From Henriciella litoralis (GTDB lineage: Bacteria; Pseudomonadota; Alphaproteobacteria; Caulobacterales; Hyphomonadaceae): 64,000 bases of DNA. Shown one piece after another: positions 8,977 through 18,977 of the stretch. The stretch is taken from NCBI RefSeq assembly GCF_002088935.1, contig NZ_NCSS01000006.1, positions 1,148,407 to 1,212,406 on the forward strand, in the 5' to 3' direction. The notes beneath the pieces were generated by a model, which saw only the letters and a program-made list of their open reading frames with translations, had not been told where the DNA came from and did not search any database. The position numbers and the translations under genes are program-made. The first letter of the stretch is position 1, and every line of letters begins with the position of its first letter.

Positions 8977-9774
8977 CTAGCGCCCTTCGAACTTAGGCGC
9001 GCGTTTCTCGAGGATCGCGTGGACGCCTTCCATATGATCCTCGGTCTTGTGCATCAGCGCCTGCGAAGCGGCCGACAGCTCCATAATCGTCTCATAGGAT
9101 GCGCTCTGGCCATGGCGCAGCAGCGTCTTGGCAAGGCGGAGCGCCTGCGGCGGCTGGGCAGCCATACGGTCGGCCAGTGAATAGGCAGAATCCATGAGCG
9201 CCGCGCCTGTATGCACTTCGGAGACCAGCCCCCAGTCGAGCGCCGTCTCCGCATCGATAACGTCACCGGTGAAAAGGAGCTGGGCAGCACGTGCATTGCC
9301 GATGATCCGCGGCAGGAGCCAGGCGCCGCCATCCCCCGGGATCAGACCGAGCTTCAGGAAGGTCACGCCGAATTTCGCCTTGTCTGATGCGATACGCACA
9401 TCCGCCATGCAGGCGACATCACAGCCAAGGCCAATGGCCGCGCCGTTCACCGCAGAGATCAGCGGCACTTCCAGATTATAGAGTGATTTCACGACCATGT
9501 GGATGTTGCGGCGATAGCCGTTGCGAATGTCATATGGGCTGCCGCCAAAGGCGCCGGTTTCGTCGCGCATCGCTTTCACGTCGCCGCCCGCAGAGAAAGC
9601 ACGGCCCTCACCTGTCAGCACAGCGACGCGAATGGATGGATCGGCTTCGATCTCGGCGCAGGCCGCTGCCACGGCCGGTCCGTCACCTTCCTGGCCGAGC
9701 GCGTTCATCATGTCAGGACGGGTCAGGGTGAGCGTCGCGATCGGGCCGGACTTTTCGAGCTTGATAACAGACAT
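8977..9774 (-). CDS. Enoyl-CoA hydratase/isomerase family protein
   Basis: A 265-residue crotonase-fold protein. Features are the N-terminal strands with IATLTLTRPDMMNAL, the oxyanion-hole segment AFSAGGDVKAM, and the second oxyanion segment ISAVNGAAIGLGCDVACMADVRIA. The position equal to the first catalytic Glu of rat crotonase lies in KLGLIPGDGGA, where a Gly occupies the usual Glu site, so the reaction may be isomerisation or another crotonase chemistry rather than plain hydration. It stands alone between convergent and unrelated genes, 8 kb from the main catabolic cluster. Confidence 0.85.
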   Translation of the reverse strand: MSVIKLEKSGPIATLTLTRPDMMNALGQEGDGPAVAAACAEIEADPSIRVAVLTGEGRAFSAGGDVKAMRDETGAFGGSPYDIRNGYRRNIHMVVKSLYNLEVPLISAVNGAAIGLGCDVACMADVRIASDKAKFGVTFLKLGLIPGDGGAWLLPRIIGNARAAQLLFTGDVIDAETALDWGLVSEVHTGAALMDSAYSLADRMAAQPPQALRLAKTLLRHGQSASYETIMELSAASQALMHKTEDHMEGVHAILEKRAPKFEGR

Positions 9775-9830
9775 GCGGTCTCCAGTATTTTCAGGGTTCG
9801 TATCTGGCCATGTCTATTGCAGCGCCAAGC

Positions 9831-10397
9831 CTACTCTGTCGAGGCCTCCTCGTCTGACGTTTCGATCTGGCGGTACGTTCCCGTGAACCAGTCGTCCCAG
9901 ACATCGGTCTCAGGATTGTATTGCTCAAAGGCCTGCGTGACCGAGCCATCTTCATTAGGTGTCCATCGACCGCGAAACGGAAATGTGGCGCCGCCCCGAT
10001 AGGAAATTTCGCCTTCGAGCACCATCGCGCCGGCCCCGTTCAGGCCACCCGCATAGTCAATCGTTGCCCCTGGCGCGACCCAAACCTGTCGCCACTGGGC
10101 GAGGCCGGGATCGTAGAAATTGTAGCTCTGGCCCGTCCCTCCACTAGCCCCCGTCCATCGCTCCACAATGAGGCAGCCCGATTCTTCTGAGGTGATTGCG
10201 TTCTTGCCGGCAATCTGCCCGTCTGGGCCGGTCACGTTCCACTCTCCGATCCAGAAGTCAAAATCGCGATAGGGCTCGCCCTCACAAGGCACGGGCCGTG
10301 TCTGCGACGCCTCGCTTGTCGCGTCGTCTTGCGCCGCCGCGCCACCAGCCATAACCGCCATCGGGGCGCCAAGGCTCGCATAAGCAAGAATTTTCAT
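9831..10397 (-). CDS. Exported DUF1579-like protein
   Basis: A 188-residue protein with a signal peptide (MKILAYASLGAPMAVMAGGAAAQ). The mature part starts with DFDFWIGEWNVTGPDG, the typical opening strand of lipocalin-like/DUF1579 proteins, followed by alternating beta strands (GRWTPNEDGSVTQAFEQYNPETDVWDDW). Cys residues in PVPCEGEP and SGCLIVERW may pair. Function unknown. The start at 10397 is preferred because AGGGAG lies upstream and the signal peptide begins there; the longer frame reaches into a terminator hairpin. Confidence 0.65.
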   Translation of the reverse strand: MKILAYASLGAPMAVMAGGAAAQDDATSEASQTRPVPCEGEPYRDFDFWIGEWNVTGPDGQIAGKNAITSEESGCLIVERWTGASGGTGQSYNFYDPGLAQWRQVWVAPGATIDYAGGLNGAGAMVLEGEISYRGGATFPFRGRWTPNEDGSVTQAFEQYNPETDVWDDWFTGTYRQIETSDEEASTE

Positions 10398-10418
10398 GGC
10401 CGGTCTCCCTTGCAACAA

Positions 10419-10450
10419 AGCCCCGCCCTGCAGCATGGCAGGACGGGGCT
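10419..10450 (-). terminator. Terminator after the first ACAD unit
   Basis: AGCCCCGYCCTGC forms a 13-bp stem with a 6-nt loop (one G-T pair). On the minus strand TTTGTTG follows. It lies between the ACAD stop at 10482 and the next minus-strand start at 10397. Confidence 0.65.
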
Positions 10451-10481
10451 ATGCGTCAATAAATGATGGCCGGATAGTGGC

Positions 10482-11639
<1,158 letters not shown>

Positions 11640-11671
11640 AATATTCCTCCGGGAAATCTCTCTAAATCGTT

Positions 11672-12298
11672 TTACTGCGCCGTCAGAAAGGCCGCGCAAT
11701 TGCCGAGGTCTTCAGCCGTCTGGCCTGATCGCGGCGCTTCTTTTGGCGATGTTATACTCATGACGCGGTCGCTGGACGTTTCAGCCCAGTCAATCGCGAC
11801 CGTGAAGGGTTTTTCGTCAAGAACGACGAGCTTGTGGCTCTGCTCCTCATCCTCAAATTCCATAAACACCTCATGAGCCGGATGCATCTGGCCCATAAGA
11901 AAATAGTTGGTTGCGGCTCCGACCCTGACGGCGCGGTCCCCATCATCGGATGTCAGAGCGACGGTGGCCCCCTCTTCAAGCGGGAACAGCGCAGCCAGGG
12001 CCTGGCGCTCTTCAGCTGTCGGCATGGTCTCATCACATGCACGGTACTCTGTGCCCGAAAAGATCATGAACAGATCGGACGTCTCCGTCTCGACGAAGTC
12101 ATCGTCGAACTCGCTTTTGAACAGCACCCAGTCATCGCCGGTGGCGAGGACGCGTTCGTGATACTGATCCGACGTCCCTGCATAGGCGCTCGACCAGTAC
12201 ACGATCGAGCCACCGCCAACGTCCGGCAAGCCGGGCGCGGCCGAGACCGCGAGCGGGGCGGCACTTACAAATAATCCTGCAATTGCCGCCCTGACCAT
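11672..12298 (-). CDS. Exported protein of unknown function between two ACAD genes
   Basis: A 208-residue protein with a signal peptide (VRAAIAGLFVSAAPLAVSAA). The mature part is acidic and beta-rich, with two Cys (EYRACDET and GNCAAF, the latter near the C-terminus) that could pair. I recognise no family. It starts 4 bases after the stop of the upstream ACAD and ends 32 bases before the downstream one, so it belongs to the same operon. An exported protein between two cytosolic ACADs is unusual. Confidence 0.65.
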   Translation of the reverse strand: MVRAAIAGLFVSAAPLAVSAAPGLPDVGGGSIVYWSSAYAGTSDQYHERVLATGDDWVLFKSEFDDDFVETETSDLFMIFSGTEYRACDETMPTAEERQALAALFPLEEGATVALTSDDGDRAVRVGAATNYFLMGQMHPAHEVFMEFEDEEQSHKLVVLDEKPFTVAIDWAETSSDRVMSITSPKEAPRSGQTAEDLGNCAAFLTAQ

Positions 12299-12302
12299 CA
12301 GC

Positions 12303-13499
12303 CTACAGCCCCAGGATCATCTTGGTGATGATATTGCGCTGGATCTCGTTTGAGCCGCCATAGATCGATGTCTTGCGCATATTGAAGTAGGTCGGCGCTG
12401 CCTGATGGGCATAATCCGGCCCGATCGGGAATTCGTTCGATCCGTCTTCCGGGAAGCCGCGGAAGTATGGATGACCATACATGCCGACCGCTTCAAGTGT
12501 GAGCTCCGTCAGGCGTTGCTGGATTTCCGTGCCCTTGACCTTGAGGATCGAGCTTTCAGGGCCGGGACCCTTACCGGCCGCTTCGCTGGCCAGCGTCCGC
12601 AGCTCGGTAAACTCGAGGGCCGTCAGGTCGATTTCGAGCTGGCTGATCTTGCGCAGGAATTCGTCGTCCTTGATCAGCGGCTTGCCTTCCAGAAGCTCAG
12701 TGGACGCAATCTTACGCAGCTTTTCAACGCCGCGCTTGGAGCGCGCGACACCGGCAATACCGGAGCGTTCATGCGCCAGCAGGAACTTGGCATAGGTCCA
12801 GCCCTTGTTCTCTTCACCAACGAGGTTGGTGACCGGAACACGAACGTCGGTCAGCCAGACTTCGTTGACCTCATGACCGCCATCGATCGTCTTGATTGGC
12901 TTTACTTCAATGCCCGGCGTCTTCATGTCGACGAGAATGAAGGAGATCCCTTCCTGCGGTTTGGCCGCGGTCGGGTCAGTGCGGCAGAGGAAGAAGCCCC
13001 AGTCGGCATGCTGAGCCAGCGTCGTCCAGGTCTTCTGACCGTTGATGACATACTCGTCGCCGTCGCGGACCGCTGTTGTCTTGACCGATGCGAGGTCAGA
13101 GCCGGCGCCTGGCTCGGAATAGCCCTGGCACCACCAGACTTCGCCAGACCGGATACCTGGCAGGTGCTCGTCTTTCAGTTCCTGTGACGCGAAGGTGTAA
13201 ATAACGGGGCCGACCATAGAGACGCCGAACGGCAGTGGCATGATCGTATCCATGCGCGCATTTTCTTCAGACCAGATGTAGCGCTGGGTCGAGGTCCAAC
13301 CTGTGCCGCCATACTTTTCCGGCCAGGCTGCAACGGACCAGCCCTTCTTGCCGAGAATCTGGTGCCAGGCGAGCATGTCTTCCTTGCTGAGATCCTCGCG
13401 GGCGCCAACACCGCGCAGCTTTTCAGGATAATTTTCTTCGATGAAAGCCCGCACTTCTTTGCGAAATGCGACTTCCTCAGGCGTGAATTCGAGATTCAT
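12303..13499 (-). CDS. Acyl-CoA dehydrogenase family protein
   Basis: A 398-residue ACAD: MNLEFTPEEVAFRKEVRAFIEENYP at the N-terminus, GYSEPGAGSDLASVKTTAVRDGDEYVINGQKTWTT in the flavin/substrate beta domain, and the C-terminal FNMRKTSIYGGSNEIQRNIITKMILGL, the signature that holds FAD across the dimer. The start at 13499 has AAGGAAAA upstream; the longer frame lacks a ribosome site. It is the first gene of a three-gene operon with the exported protein and the shorter ACAD. The substrate is unknown, but the tandem layout resembles heteromeric ACADs acting on bulky acyl chains. Confidence 0.93.
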   Translation of the reverse strand: MNLEFTPEEVAFRKEVRAFIEENYPEKLRGVGAREDLSKEDMLAWHQILGKKGWSVAAWPEKYGGTGWTSTQRYIWSEENARMDTIMPLPFGVSMVGPVIYTFASQELKDEHLPGIRSGEVWWCQGYSEPGAGSDLASVKTTAVRDGDEYVINGQKTWTTLAQHADWGFFLCRTDPTAAKPQEGISFILVDMKTPGIEVKPIKTIDGGHEVNEVWLTDVRVPVTNLVGEENKGWTYAKFLLAHERSGIAGVARSKRGVEKLRKIASTELLEGKPLIKDDEFLRKISQLEIDLTALEFTELRTLASEAAGKGPGPESSILKVKGTEIQQRLTELTLEAVGMYGHPYFRGFPEDGSNEFPIGPDYAHQAAPTYFNMRKTSIYGGSNEIQRNIITKMILGL

Positions 13500-13626
13500 G
13501 GGCTTTTCCTTAGCTATACGGTTTTGCGACGCTGCCCCCTTTTGCATGCATGGCTGCGCGAAAGCAAGTTGACGCGAACGTCAACGGAAAGCGACGCGTC
13601 GTCGCGGGCTGAAAGCTATGGTCTAC

Positions 13627-14628
13627 TTAGCTGACAGGCTGGCCGAGAAACGGCGCACAGGCTGTCTTTAGGACGCCCACCGCAGCCGCCGACCCCATGC
13701 CGCCGCCGGTATTGAACTCGAACGGCATAAGAGGCTGCAGATCGATCCGCTCAAGCGCGGCCTGATGCGCCGGCCGGCGGGTCACGTGCGCCGCGCACAC
13801 GTGGGAAACGGCGTCCGGATTGATCGCATGTACGACACCTGCAGCGATCGTCGTGGCAAACCCGTCCAGCAGAACCGGCACTGACTGAATTCGGGCCGCA
13901 AGTATGGCCCCGACACAGGCCGCAAGCTCGCGTCCGCCAAGACAGCGCAACGCTTCAAGGGGATCATCCAGTTGCCCGCGATGGCGAGCCAGACCCGCAT
14001 TCACCGCTTCGGTACGCGCGGTGCTGACATCCTTTGGCGTGGACGGACCAGGGCGCACCCAATAGTCCGGAGTTCCACCATAAAGCGCACAAGCGACTGC
14101 GGCTGCAGCCGTACCGATGCCCGCGCCGACAACACCAAGCGCCAGCAGATCTGGCTTTCCCTCAAGAGCTTCAAAACCATAGGCGATGGTCGCCGCGCAT
14201 TCGCGCTCAGTCATCGCCGCATCGTCCGTGAAGTCATTGGTGGGCTTTTCGATGGCGAGCTCAAACACGCGAATATTAGCACCATTCTGCGCCGCAATCG
14301 CCGAAAGTGGAGCTTTGCCTTCACGCAGCTCGTCGACCTTGCTGCGCGTGCTGCGATCGCTTGAAAGCGAGACACTGCCGCCGCCTGTCACACCGTGCGA
14401 GCCTGCAAAGATCGCCAACGTTGCATTCTCGATACGCGGCGGGTAGCGGCCCTGCCATCGGGCGAGCCATTCGGCTGCCTGCCCCAGCCGGCCAAAGTCG
14501 CCTTCGCGCCCCATGCCGAGCAGGGCTTCGCGCACTTTCGCGCCGCTGGCTTCGTCTGTCGAGACACTGCGTTTGGCAAGGTCGCGAACATCATCAAAGG
14601 GTGAGGCTGAAGGGGCAGTCTGGCTCAA
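13627..14628 (-). CDS. cobT: Nicotinate-nucleotide-dimethylbenzimidazole phosphoribosyltransferase
   Basis: CobT makes alpha-ribazole phosphate for the lower ligand of cobalamin from nicotinate mononucleotide and dimethylbenzimidazole. The 333-residue protein shows the family segments IFAGSHGVTGGGSVS, LGVVGAGIGTAAAAVACALYGG, LGGRELAACVGAILAA and the C-terminal MPFEFNTGGGMGSAAAVGVLK with the catalytic Glu region (PFEFN). The start is a TTG at 14628 with AGGA upstream, since no ATG fits the family N-terminus. No cobalamin riboswitch is apparent in the 127 bases to the next gene, and no other cob gene is adjacent. Confidence 0.92.
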   Translation of the reverse strand: MSQTAPSASPFDDVRDLAKRSVSTDEASGAKVREALLGMGREGDFGRLGQAAEWLARWQGRYPPRIENATLAIFAGSHGVTGGGSVSLSSDRSTRSKVDELREGKAPLSAIAAQNGANIRVFELAIEKPTNDFTDDAAMTERECAATIAYGFEALEGKPDLLALGVVGAGIGTAAAAVACALYGGTPDYWVRPGPSTPKDVSTARTEAVNAGLARHRGQLDDPLEALRCLGGRELAACVGAILAARIQSVPVLLDGFATTIAAGVVHAINPDAVSHVCAAHVTRRPAHQAALERIDLQPLMPFEFNTGGGMGSAAAVGVLKTACAPFLGQPVS

Positions 14629-14755
14629 GGGCGATCCTGTTTTCTGGGTTTTGCCGACAACCGCCTGAATCCCCCGTTGAAGTCAATGAAAGATTCTTGA
14701 AGTTTTGACATGATACATGCGACGCTTACACATTGGCACTCTGCCACGGACTTTT

Positions 14756-14956
14756 ATGAAACCTATCGAAACGCCCTGCAAAAAAGTATGCGCTGTCGAC
14801 GGGCAGACAGGTCTCTGCCTTGGCTGTGGCCGCAGCCTTCGTGAAATTGGCGGATGGACGACATTTTCAGACGAAGACCGCAGCCGGATTATGACACAGC
14901 TTGATGAGCGCATGAACCACTTGCGCTCACTCGGAAAACTGGGCGCATCGGCATGA
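14756..14956 (+). CDS. DUF1289 domain protein
   Basis: A 66-residue protein with the DUF1289 Cys pattern: ETPCKKVCAVDGQTGLCLGCGRSLREIGGWTTFSDEDR. The four Cys probably bind a metal, and the family is widespread in Proteobacteria without a firm function. The start at 14756 is chosen because the family begins just before xxPCxxxC; the longer frame to 14717 adds unrelated residues. The stop overlaps the start of the aspartic protease gene (ATGA), so the two are translationally coupled. Confidence 0.85.
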   Translation: MKPIETPCKKVCAVDGQTGLCLGCGRSLREIGGWTTFSDEDRSRIMTQLDERMNHLRSLGKLGASA

Positions 14957-15477
14957 GCACCAGGATCCTGTCCCTGCTGCTAAGCGCTGCTGCTGTCGCT
15001 GGCGCTGTTTCATTCTTCGTTGTCCCGAGGCTGGAAGACCGCGCCGAGCCGCCAAAGACCGAATCCGTCAACATCATCGAAGAAGCCGACATCGAGCCAT
15101 CCATGCGACGGTCTGCCGTTATGCTCGTGCGAAATGATGGTCATTACTGGGCTCGCTCGCTGGTAAACCGCAAGGCCAGCGTCGATTTCATGGTTGATAC
15201 AGGCGCCAGCACGGTCGCCGTTACACAAAAAGACGCGCGGAAGATGGGCTTTCGGCCTGAGGATCTCGAATACAACTCTCGCATTCGCACCGCTGGCGGC
15301 ATCACCTATGGCGCCGACATCGTCATCGAATCGATCAAGGTCGGCCAGGTCGAAGTGAAAAATGTGCACGCGATCGTAATGAAGGAAGAGCTGACCCAGT
15401 CGCTTCTGGGCATGAGCTTTCTACGCGAGCTCTACTCTTACGAATTTCGCTCTGACCGCCTGATTATCCGGCAATAG
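14953..15477 (+). CDS. Retropepsin-like clan AA aspartic protease (TIGR02281 type)
   Basis: A 174-residue membrane-anchored protein with an N-terminal segment (LSLLLSAAAVAGAVSFFVV) and a single retropepsin-like domain. The catalytic motif is FMVDTGASTVAV, followed by TYGADIVIESIKVGQVEVKNVHAIVM and the hydrophobic-hydrophobic-Gly motif LLGMSFLREL. The TIGR02281 family is typical of alphaproteobacteria and is thought to act as a dimer in the periplasm. The gene is coupled to the DUF1289 gene by a 4-base overlap, and its 3' end overlaps the convergent TauE/SafE gene by 14 bases. Confidence 0.88.
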   Translation: MSTRILSLLLSAAAVAGAVSFFVVPRLEDRAEPPKTESVNIIEEADIEPSMRRSAVMLVRNDGHYWARSLVNRKASVDFMVDTGASTVAVTQKDARKMGFRPEDLEYNSRIRTAGGITYGADIVIESIKVGQVEVKNVHAIVMKEELTQSLLGMSFLRELYSYEFRSDRLIIRQ

Positions 15478-16288
15478 TCTTCCACAGCATCCTGATCGAT
15501 ACTAAAACCAATAAGACGCCGAACAGCTTTCGCAGCAGGCCCGCATCGAGCTTGTGCGCGAGCGCGGCGCCGACAGGCGCCATCGTTACAGTGCAGGCCG
15601 ATATCAGGAAGAAGGCCGGCAGATTGACGTGCCCCAGCGAGAAAGGCGGCAGACCTTCCTTGCCGATGCCATTGATGATGGCGACGATCGCGCCGGGCAA
15701 GCCGATGGCCACACCAAACCCGGCAGCGGTTGCCACGGCCTGATGGATTGGCCGGCCACATATCGTCATCAGGCTAACGCCGAACGTGCCGCCGCCAATC
15801 CCCATGATGGCGGACAGGATGCCTAGCGCACCGCCAAGCCCGGCCCGCGGCGCACCTGTGGGCAAGTCTTCAGCCAGCCTCCAGCTCGGACGCCCAAAAT
15901 AGAGCTGCATGGCAAGGATCAGCAGCATCGAACCGAACACAATCGTCAACGCGTCCTTGGAAACAAAGCCCGCCACCATTTGTCCAAGGATCGCGCCGAT
16001 CACGATCCAGGGCGCCCATCCCTTGATAACATCCCAGTCGACCGCACCACGCTTGTTGTGCGCCATAACCGAACGGATTGATGTCAGAATGATCGTCGCA
16101 AGCGAGGTCGCCACCGCGACATGCATGGCCGTCTGCTCATAGCCGAGCGCCGTTAGCAGAAAGTACAGCACCGGCACGATGACTGCGCCGCCGCCAATCC
16201 CGAACAGCCCCGCCGCCAGACCTGCCGCAACACCCGCCAAAGCGAGTGAGATTATAAGGACGCCATACTCGGCGAAAAAATCAGCCAT
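15464..16288 (-). CDS. TauE/SafE (sulfite exporter) family permease
   Basis: A 274-residue membrane protein with about eight hydrophobic segments in two repeats: GLFGIGGGAVIVPVLYFLL near the N-terminus and IMGIGGGTFGVSLMTICG in the second half, the paired glycine-rich motifs of the TauE/SafE (DUF81) family. Members export or import organosulfur anions and related acids; the substrate here is not known. The start overlaps the dusA stop by one base (TGATG), so the two are coupled. Confidence 0.85.
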   Translation of the reverse strand: MADFFAEYGVLIISLALAGVAAGLAAGLFGIGGGAVIVPVLYFLLTALGYEQTAMHVAVATSLATIILTSIRSVMAHNKRGAVDWDVIKGWAPWIVIGAILGQMVAGFVSKDALTIVFGSMLLILAMQLYFGRPSWRLAEDLPTGAPRAGLGGALGILSAIMGIGGGTFGVSLMTICGRPIHQAVATAAGFGVAIGLPGAIVAIINGIGKEGLPPFSLGHVNLPAFFLISACTVTMAPVGAALAHKLDAGLLRKLFGVLLVLVSIRMLWKTIAG

Positions 16289-17289
16289 CAGGCGTCTACA
16301 CTTTCAAGATTGATGTGGGAGACGGCTTCATCGAGCACGTCCAGTCCGGCGCCCGTTTTCACCGCTTTTTCCGACAAGGTCCGGCGATAAGCGCGCGCCC
16401 CCGGCAATCCGGTGAACAGCCCCATCATATGACGTGTCATCGATGACAGTTTGGCCCCTGCCTCAAGCTGCTCGGCCATATAGCCCCGATACGCCGCAAG
16501 CGCGTCCATAGCCGCCTGCGCCTCATCAAAAGGCGCCGCTTCGCCTGTCTCTAAAAGGTGATCGACCCCGCCCAGCATTTGCGGCGTCTGATACGGCGCG
16601 CGCCCCAGCATGACACCATCGAAAACCTTCAAATGGTCTGCACATTCATCGAGGGTTTTGATCCCGCCATTGAGGATGATCGAAAGCTCTGGACGCTCGG
16701 CCTTCAAATCCGCGACCAAGCCATAATCCAGGGGCGGAATATCGCGGTTTTCCTTCGGGCTGAGACCGGATAGCCACGCCTTGCGCGCATGGACCGTGAA
16801 AACCTCGCATCCGGCATCGGAGACCTGATCCACGAAACCGAACAAGGTTTCGCGCGGCGGGTCCTCGTCGACAGCAACACGGCATTTCACGGTGACGGGG
16901 ATAGAGACCGCGGCGCGCATCGCCGCAACACAGTCTGCCACGACCGCTGGCTCCTGCATCAGGCAGGCGCCGAACCGGCCAGATTGCACGCGGTCCGACG
17001 GGCACCCACAATTGATATTCACCTCGTCATAGCCAAACGCTTCCGCGATCCGGCTGGCTTCCGCAAGCTTGGCCGGGTCCGACCCGCCAAGCTGCAACAC
17101 GACCGGGTGTTCGGCATCACTGAAGCCGATCAAACGGTCCCGATCGCCATGGATCACGGCATCGGCAGTGACCATCTCGCTCCAGAGCAGCGTGTTCGCA
17201 GAAAAGGCACGGTGAAACATCCGGCAATGCCGGTCTGTCCAGTCCATCATGGGCGCCACTGAGAATTTATAGGACTGATTGATTTTCAT
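16288..17289 (-). CDS. dusA: tRNA-dihydrouridine synthase DusA
   Basis: DusA reduces uridines in the tRNA D-loop using FMN and NADPH. The 333-residue protein has the family segments FSVAPMMDWTDRHCRMFHR, VLQLGGSDPAKLAEAS, VNINCGCPSDRVQSGRFGACLM (catalytic Cys in the NxxCGCPS region), VKCRVAVDE, FTVHARKAWLSGLSPKENRDIPPLDY and LNGGIKT. The DusA-specific ARKAWLxGLSPKENR segment separates it from DusB and DusC. The start at 17289 removes a 12-residue extension without support. It is the last clear housekeeping gene before the catabolic region. Confidence 0.93.
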   Translation of the reverse strand: MKINQSYKFSVAPMMDWTDRHCRMFHRAFSANTLLWSEMVTADAVIHGDRDRLIGFSDAEHPVVLQLGGSDPAKLAEASRIAEAFGYDEVNINCGCPSDRVQSGRFGACLMQEPAVVADCVAAMRAAVSIPVTVKCRVAVDEDPPRETLFGFVDQVSDAGCEVFTVHARKAWLSGLSPKENRDIPPLDYGLVADLKAERPELSIILNGGIKTLDECADHLKVFDGVMLGRAPYQTPQMLGGVDHLLETGEAAPFDEAQAAMDALAAYRGYMAEQLEAGAKLSSMTRHMMGLFTGLPGARAYRRTLSEKAVKTGAGLDVLDEAVSHINLESVDA

Positions 17290-17678
17290 GATTGAAGTAA
17301 CGTCTGAGGGCAATGCTCGGAACATGTACCCTCTTCCGTATGAATTTGCACACGATTGTATCGCTTGTGATCAGTCACAGCGTACGAATGGCGTCTATTA
17401 CAAAACTTCCGTCCAGCGGACAAAGGGTGCGGACTCTAAGTCGTGCTCTATCCCGACATCGTCGCTGGGCAGGTCGACGAGGACCATGCAGGCACCTTCT
17501 TCCGATTTGGCCGATGATCCCCGACCTTTGTTGCCAATGTGCCGGTGATAGCGGGTCGAGCCCGTTCACTGGCGAGACCTATTTCTTTGACCGGCTTGCC
17601 GAATTTCTGACACACGACGCTGACGACGAAATCCCGAAGCCAATCAATCGCCCCATTGCTTTCGCCGCAATGCGCTGC
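17290..17678. other. Gene-poor junction between dusA and the P450
   Basis: About 390 bases without an intact gene. The left-centre holds a decayed ACAD fragment (17443-17550). The rest (17551-17678) contains an open plus-strand frame with no family resemblance and no ribosome site. No transposase or clear terminal repeat is visible. Confidence 0.5.
17443..17550 (-). pseudogene. Fragment of an acyl-CoA dehydrogenase gene
   Basis: On the minus strand this stretch encodes TGTLATKVG and, after a frameshift, EEGACMVLVDLPSDDVGIEH. It lines up at DNA level, with roughly three quarters identity over about 105 bases by eye, with the middle domain of the intact ACAD at 19519-20700 (TGAMGAKVGIIMAKSEEGACMFLVDLPNDAVRIE). 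The indel near 17511 breaks the frame and both ends are lost. It has the same orientation as the intact gene 2.5 kb away, so it is a relic of a second, related ACAD. Confidence 0.7.
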
Positions 17679-18977
17679 TCAGGTCGCCTCAAACTTCACG
17701 GGCACTTTTTTGGGCCCGCTAATGAAGAGCGCAGGTATATTTCTGGGCTCGCCATTCAGGCGAACGGACCTCAACCTCGGCAGCAATTCCTCGAAGAGAA
17801 TCTTCATTTCCAGCTTCGCCAAATGCATCCCCAAACACAGATGCGGTCCAAACCCAAATGAAAGGAGCGGGCTCGAGGAACGATCCACACGGAATGTGTC
17901 CGGGTCATCATAAACAGCCTCGTCGCGATTGCCTGACCCATAGCAAAGCATGATCCAGTCACCCTTGCGCATAGGCGCGCCGCTGACTTCGACGTCTGTT
18001 GTCGCAAATCTCATGAAACTCTTGATCGGAGTCGCCCATCGAATGGCTTCCTCAACAAGTCCGGGAATAAGAGCAGGATCGGCTTTCACTTTTTCGAACT
18101 CAGCCGGGTTTTCTGCAAGCTTCCACATCGCCATGGCCGTGGAGGCCGACGTCGTGTCGTGCCCCGCTGTGGCAACGGTGATGTAGTACCCCATTTCCAT
18201 TTTTTCCTGGATTGGCTCGCCATCCACTTCCGCATTCGCAATGACACTGCTGAGGTCATCCTGCGGGGTCTCACGCCTCTTTTTGCTCAGCTCTCTGAAG
18301 TAAGCCTCAAAACCAGCAACCGTTTTGCGAAGATGTTCACCTTGCTGCTCGGCGCTCAGTATTTCCACTGCACCAGACATCTCTGGGTCCTGCGCCCCAA
18401 ACAATTCCTGTGTCAGCTTGAGCATGATCGGCTCATCCTCAACAGGGACACCGAATATCGACATGATGACACGGAGCGGATAGAGCAGCGCGACTTCAGA
18501 CACGAAGTCACATTCCCCCTCTGTCGCCATCATCTTGTCGACAAATTCACGCGCGATCGCACGGATATCGTCTTCCAGCTTCTTCACCGACTGAGGCATG
18601 AAATAGCCTTGCGTCAACCGGCGGTATTTGAAGTGCTCAGGCGGATCCATCGACACCAGGGAGTGGACCAGGTGGGGGTCACCCCCATTCATGGCCCGAA
18701 TATACTCGTCGCTGCCCTTATCCATGAATGAAAACTGGCCATCACCCGAATGAAACGTCTCATTATCGCGGCTGATCAGCTTGATATCTTCTTGTCGGGT
18801 GACGACCCAGAACGGATCAAAGCCTTCCACGACGGCCTGGCCAAGCGGCATGTTCGCACGGAGCCACGTATAGGTGTCGTAAATGCGCCCATCTGCGTAC
18901 GCCTGCGGATCTGTGAGGACCGCGGATCGCTCGTCCGGGATGATATGATTTTCAGCGGCGCTTAATTTATCAGACAA
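17679..18977 (-). CDS. Cytochrome P450
   Basis: A 432-residue soluble bacterial P450. The I-helix motif is AGHDTT, the K-helix ExxR is EEAIRW, and the heme loop is FGFGPHLCLG with Cys381 as the iron ligand. The N-terminal part lacks a membrane anchor. Its general appearance fits bacterial steroid/terpenoid-type P450s (CYP125/CYP142/CYP108-like), but the subfamily cannot be assigned by eye. Electron donors are not encoded nearby. The start is TTG at 18977 with AGGGAGA six bases before it. It is a candidate for the first oxidation, perhaps of a terminal methyl group. Confidence 0.93.
   Translation of the reverse strand: MSDKLSAAENHIIPDERSAVLTDPQAYADGRIYDTYTWLRANMPLGQAVVEGFDPFWVVTRQEDIKLISRDNETFHSGDGQFSFMDKGSDEYIRAMNGGDPHLVHSLVSMDPPEHFKYRRLTQGYFMPQSVKKLEDDIRAIAREFVDKMMATEGECDFVSEVALLYPLRVIMSIFGVPVEDEPIMLKLTQELFGAQDPEMSGAVEILSAEQQGEHLRKTVAGFEAYFRELSKKRRETPQDDLSSVIANAEVDGEPIQEKMEMGYYITVATAGHDTTSASTAMAMWKLAENPAEFEKVKADPALIPGLVEEAIRWATPIKSFMRFATTDVEVSGAPMRKGDWIMLCYGSGNRDEAVYDDPDTFRVDRSSSPLLSFGFGPHLCLGMHLAKLEMKILFEELLPRLRSVRLNGEPRNIPALFISGPKKVPVKFEAT

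Noticed and set aside
14629-14755. Cobalamin riboswitch upstream of cobT
   Set aside because: The 127-base gap is too short and lacks a recognisable B12-box sequence.
17545-17575. Sequence resembling a tRNA T-arm (GCGGGTCGAGCCCGTT), a possible attachment-site remnant
   Set aside because: The T-loop is one base short, no acceptor stem, anticodon or CCA end can be folded around it, and no integrase gene is near.
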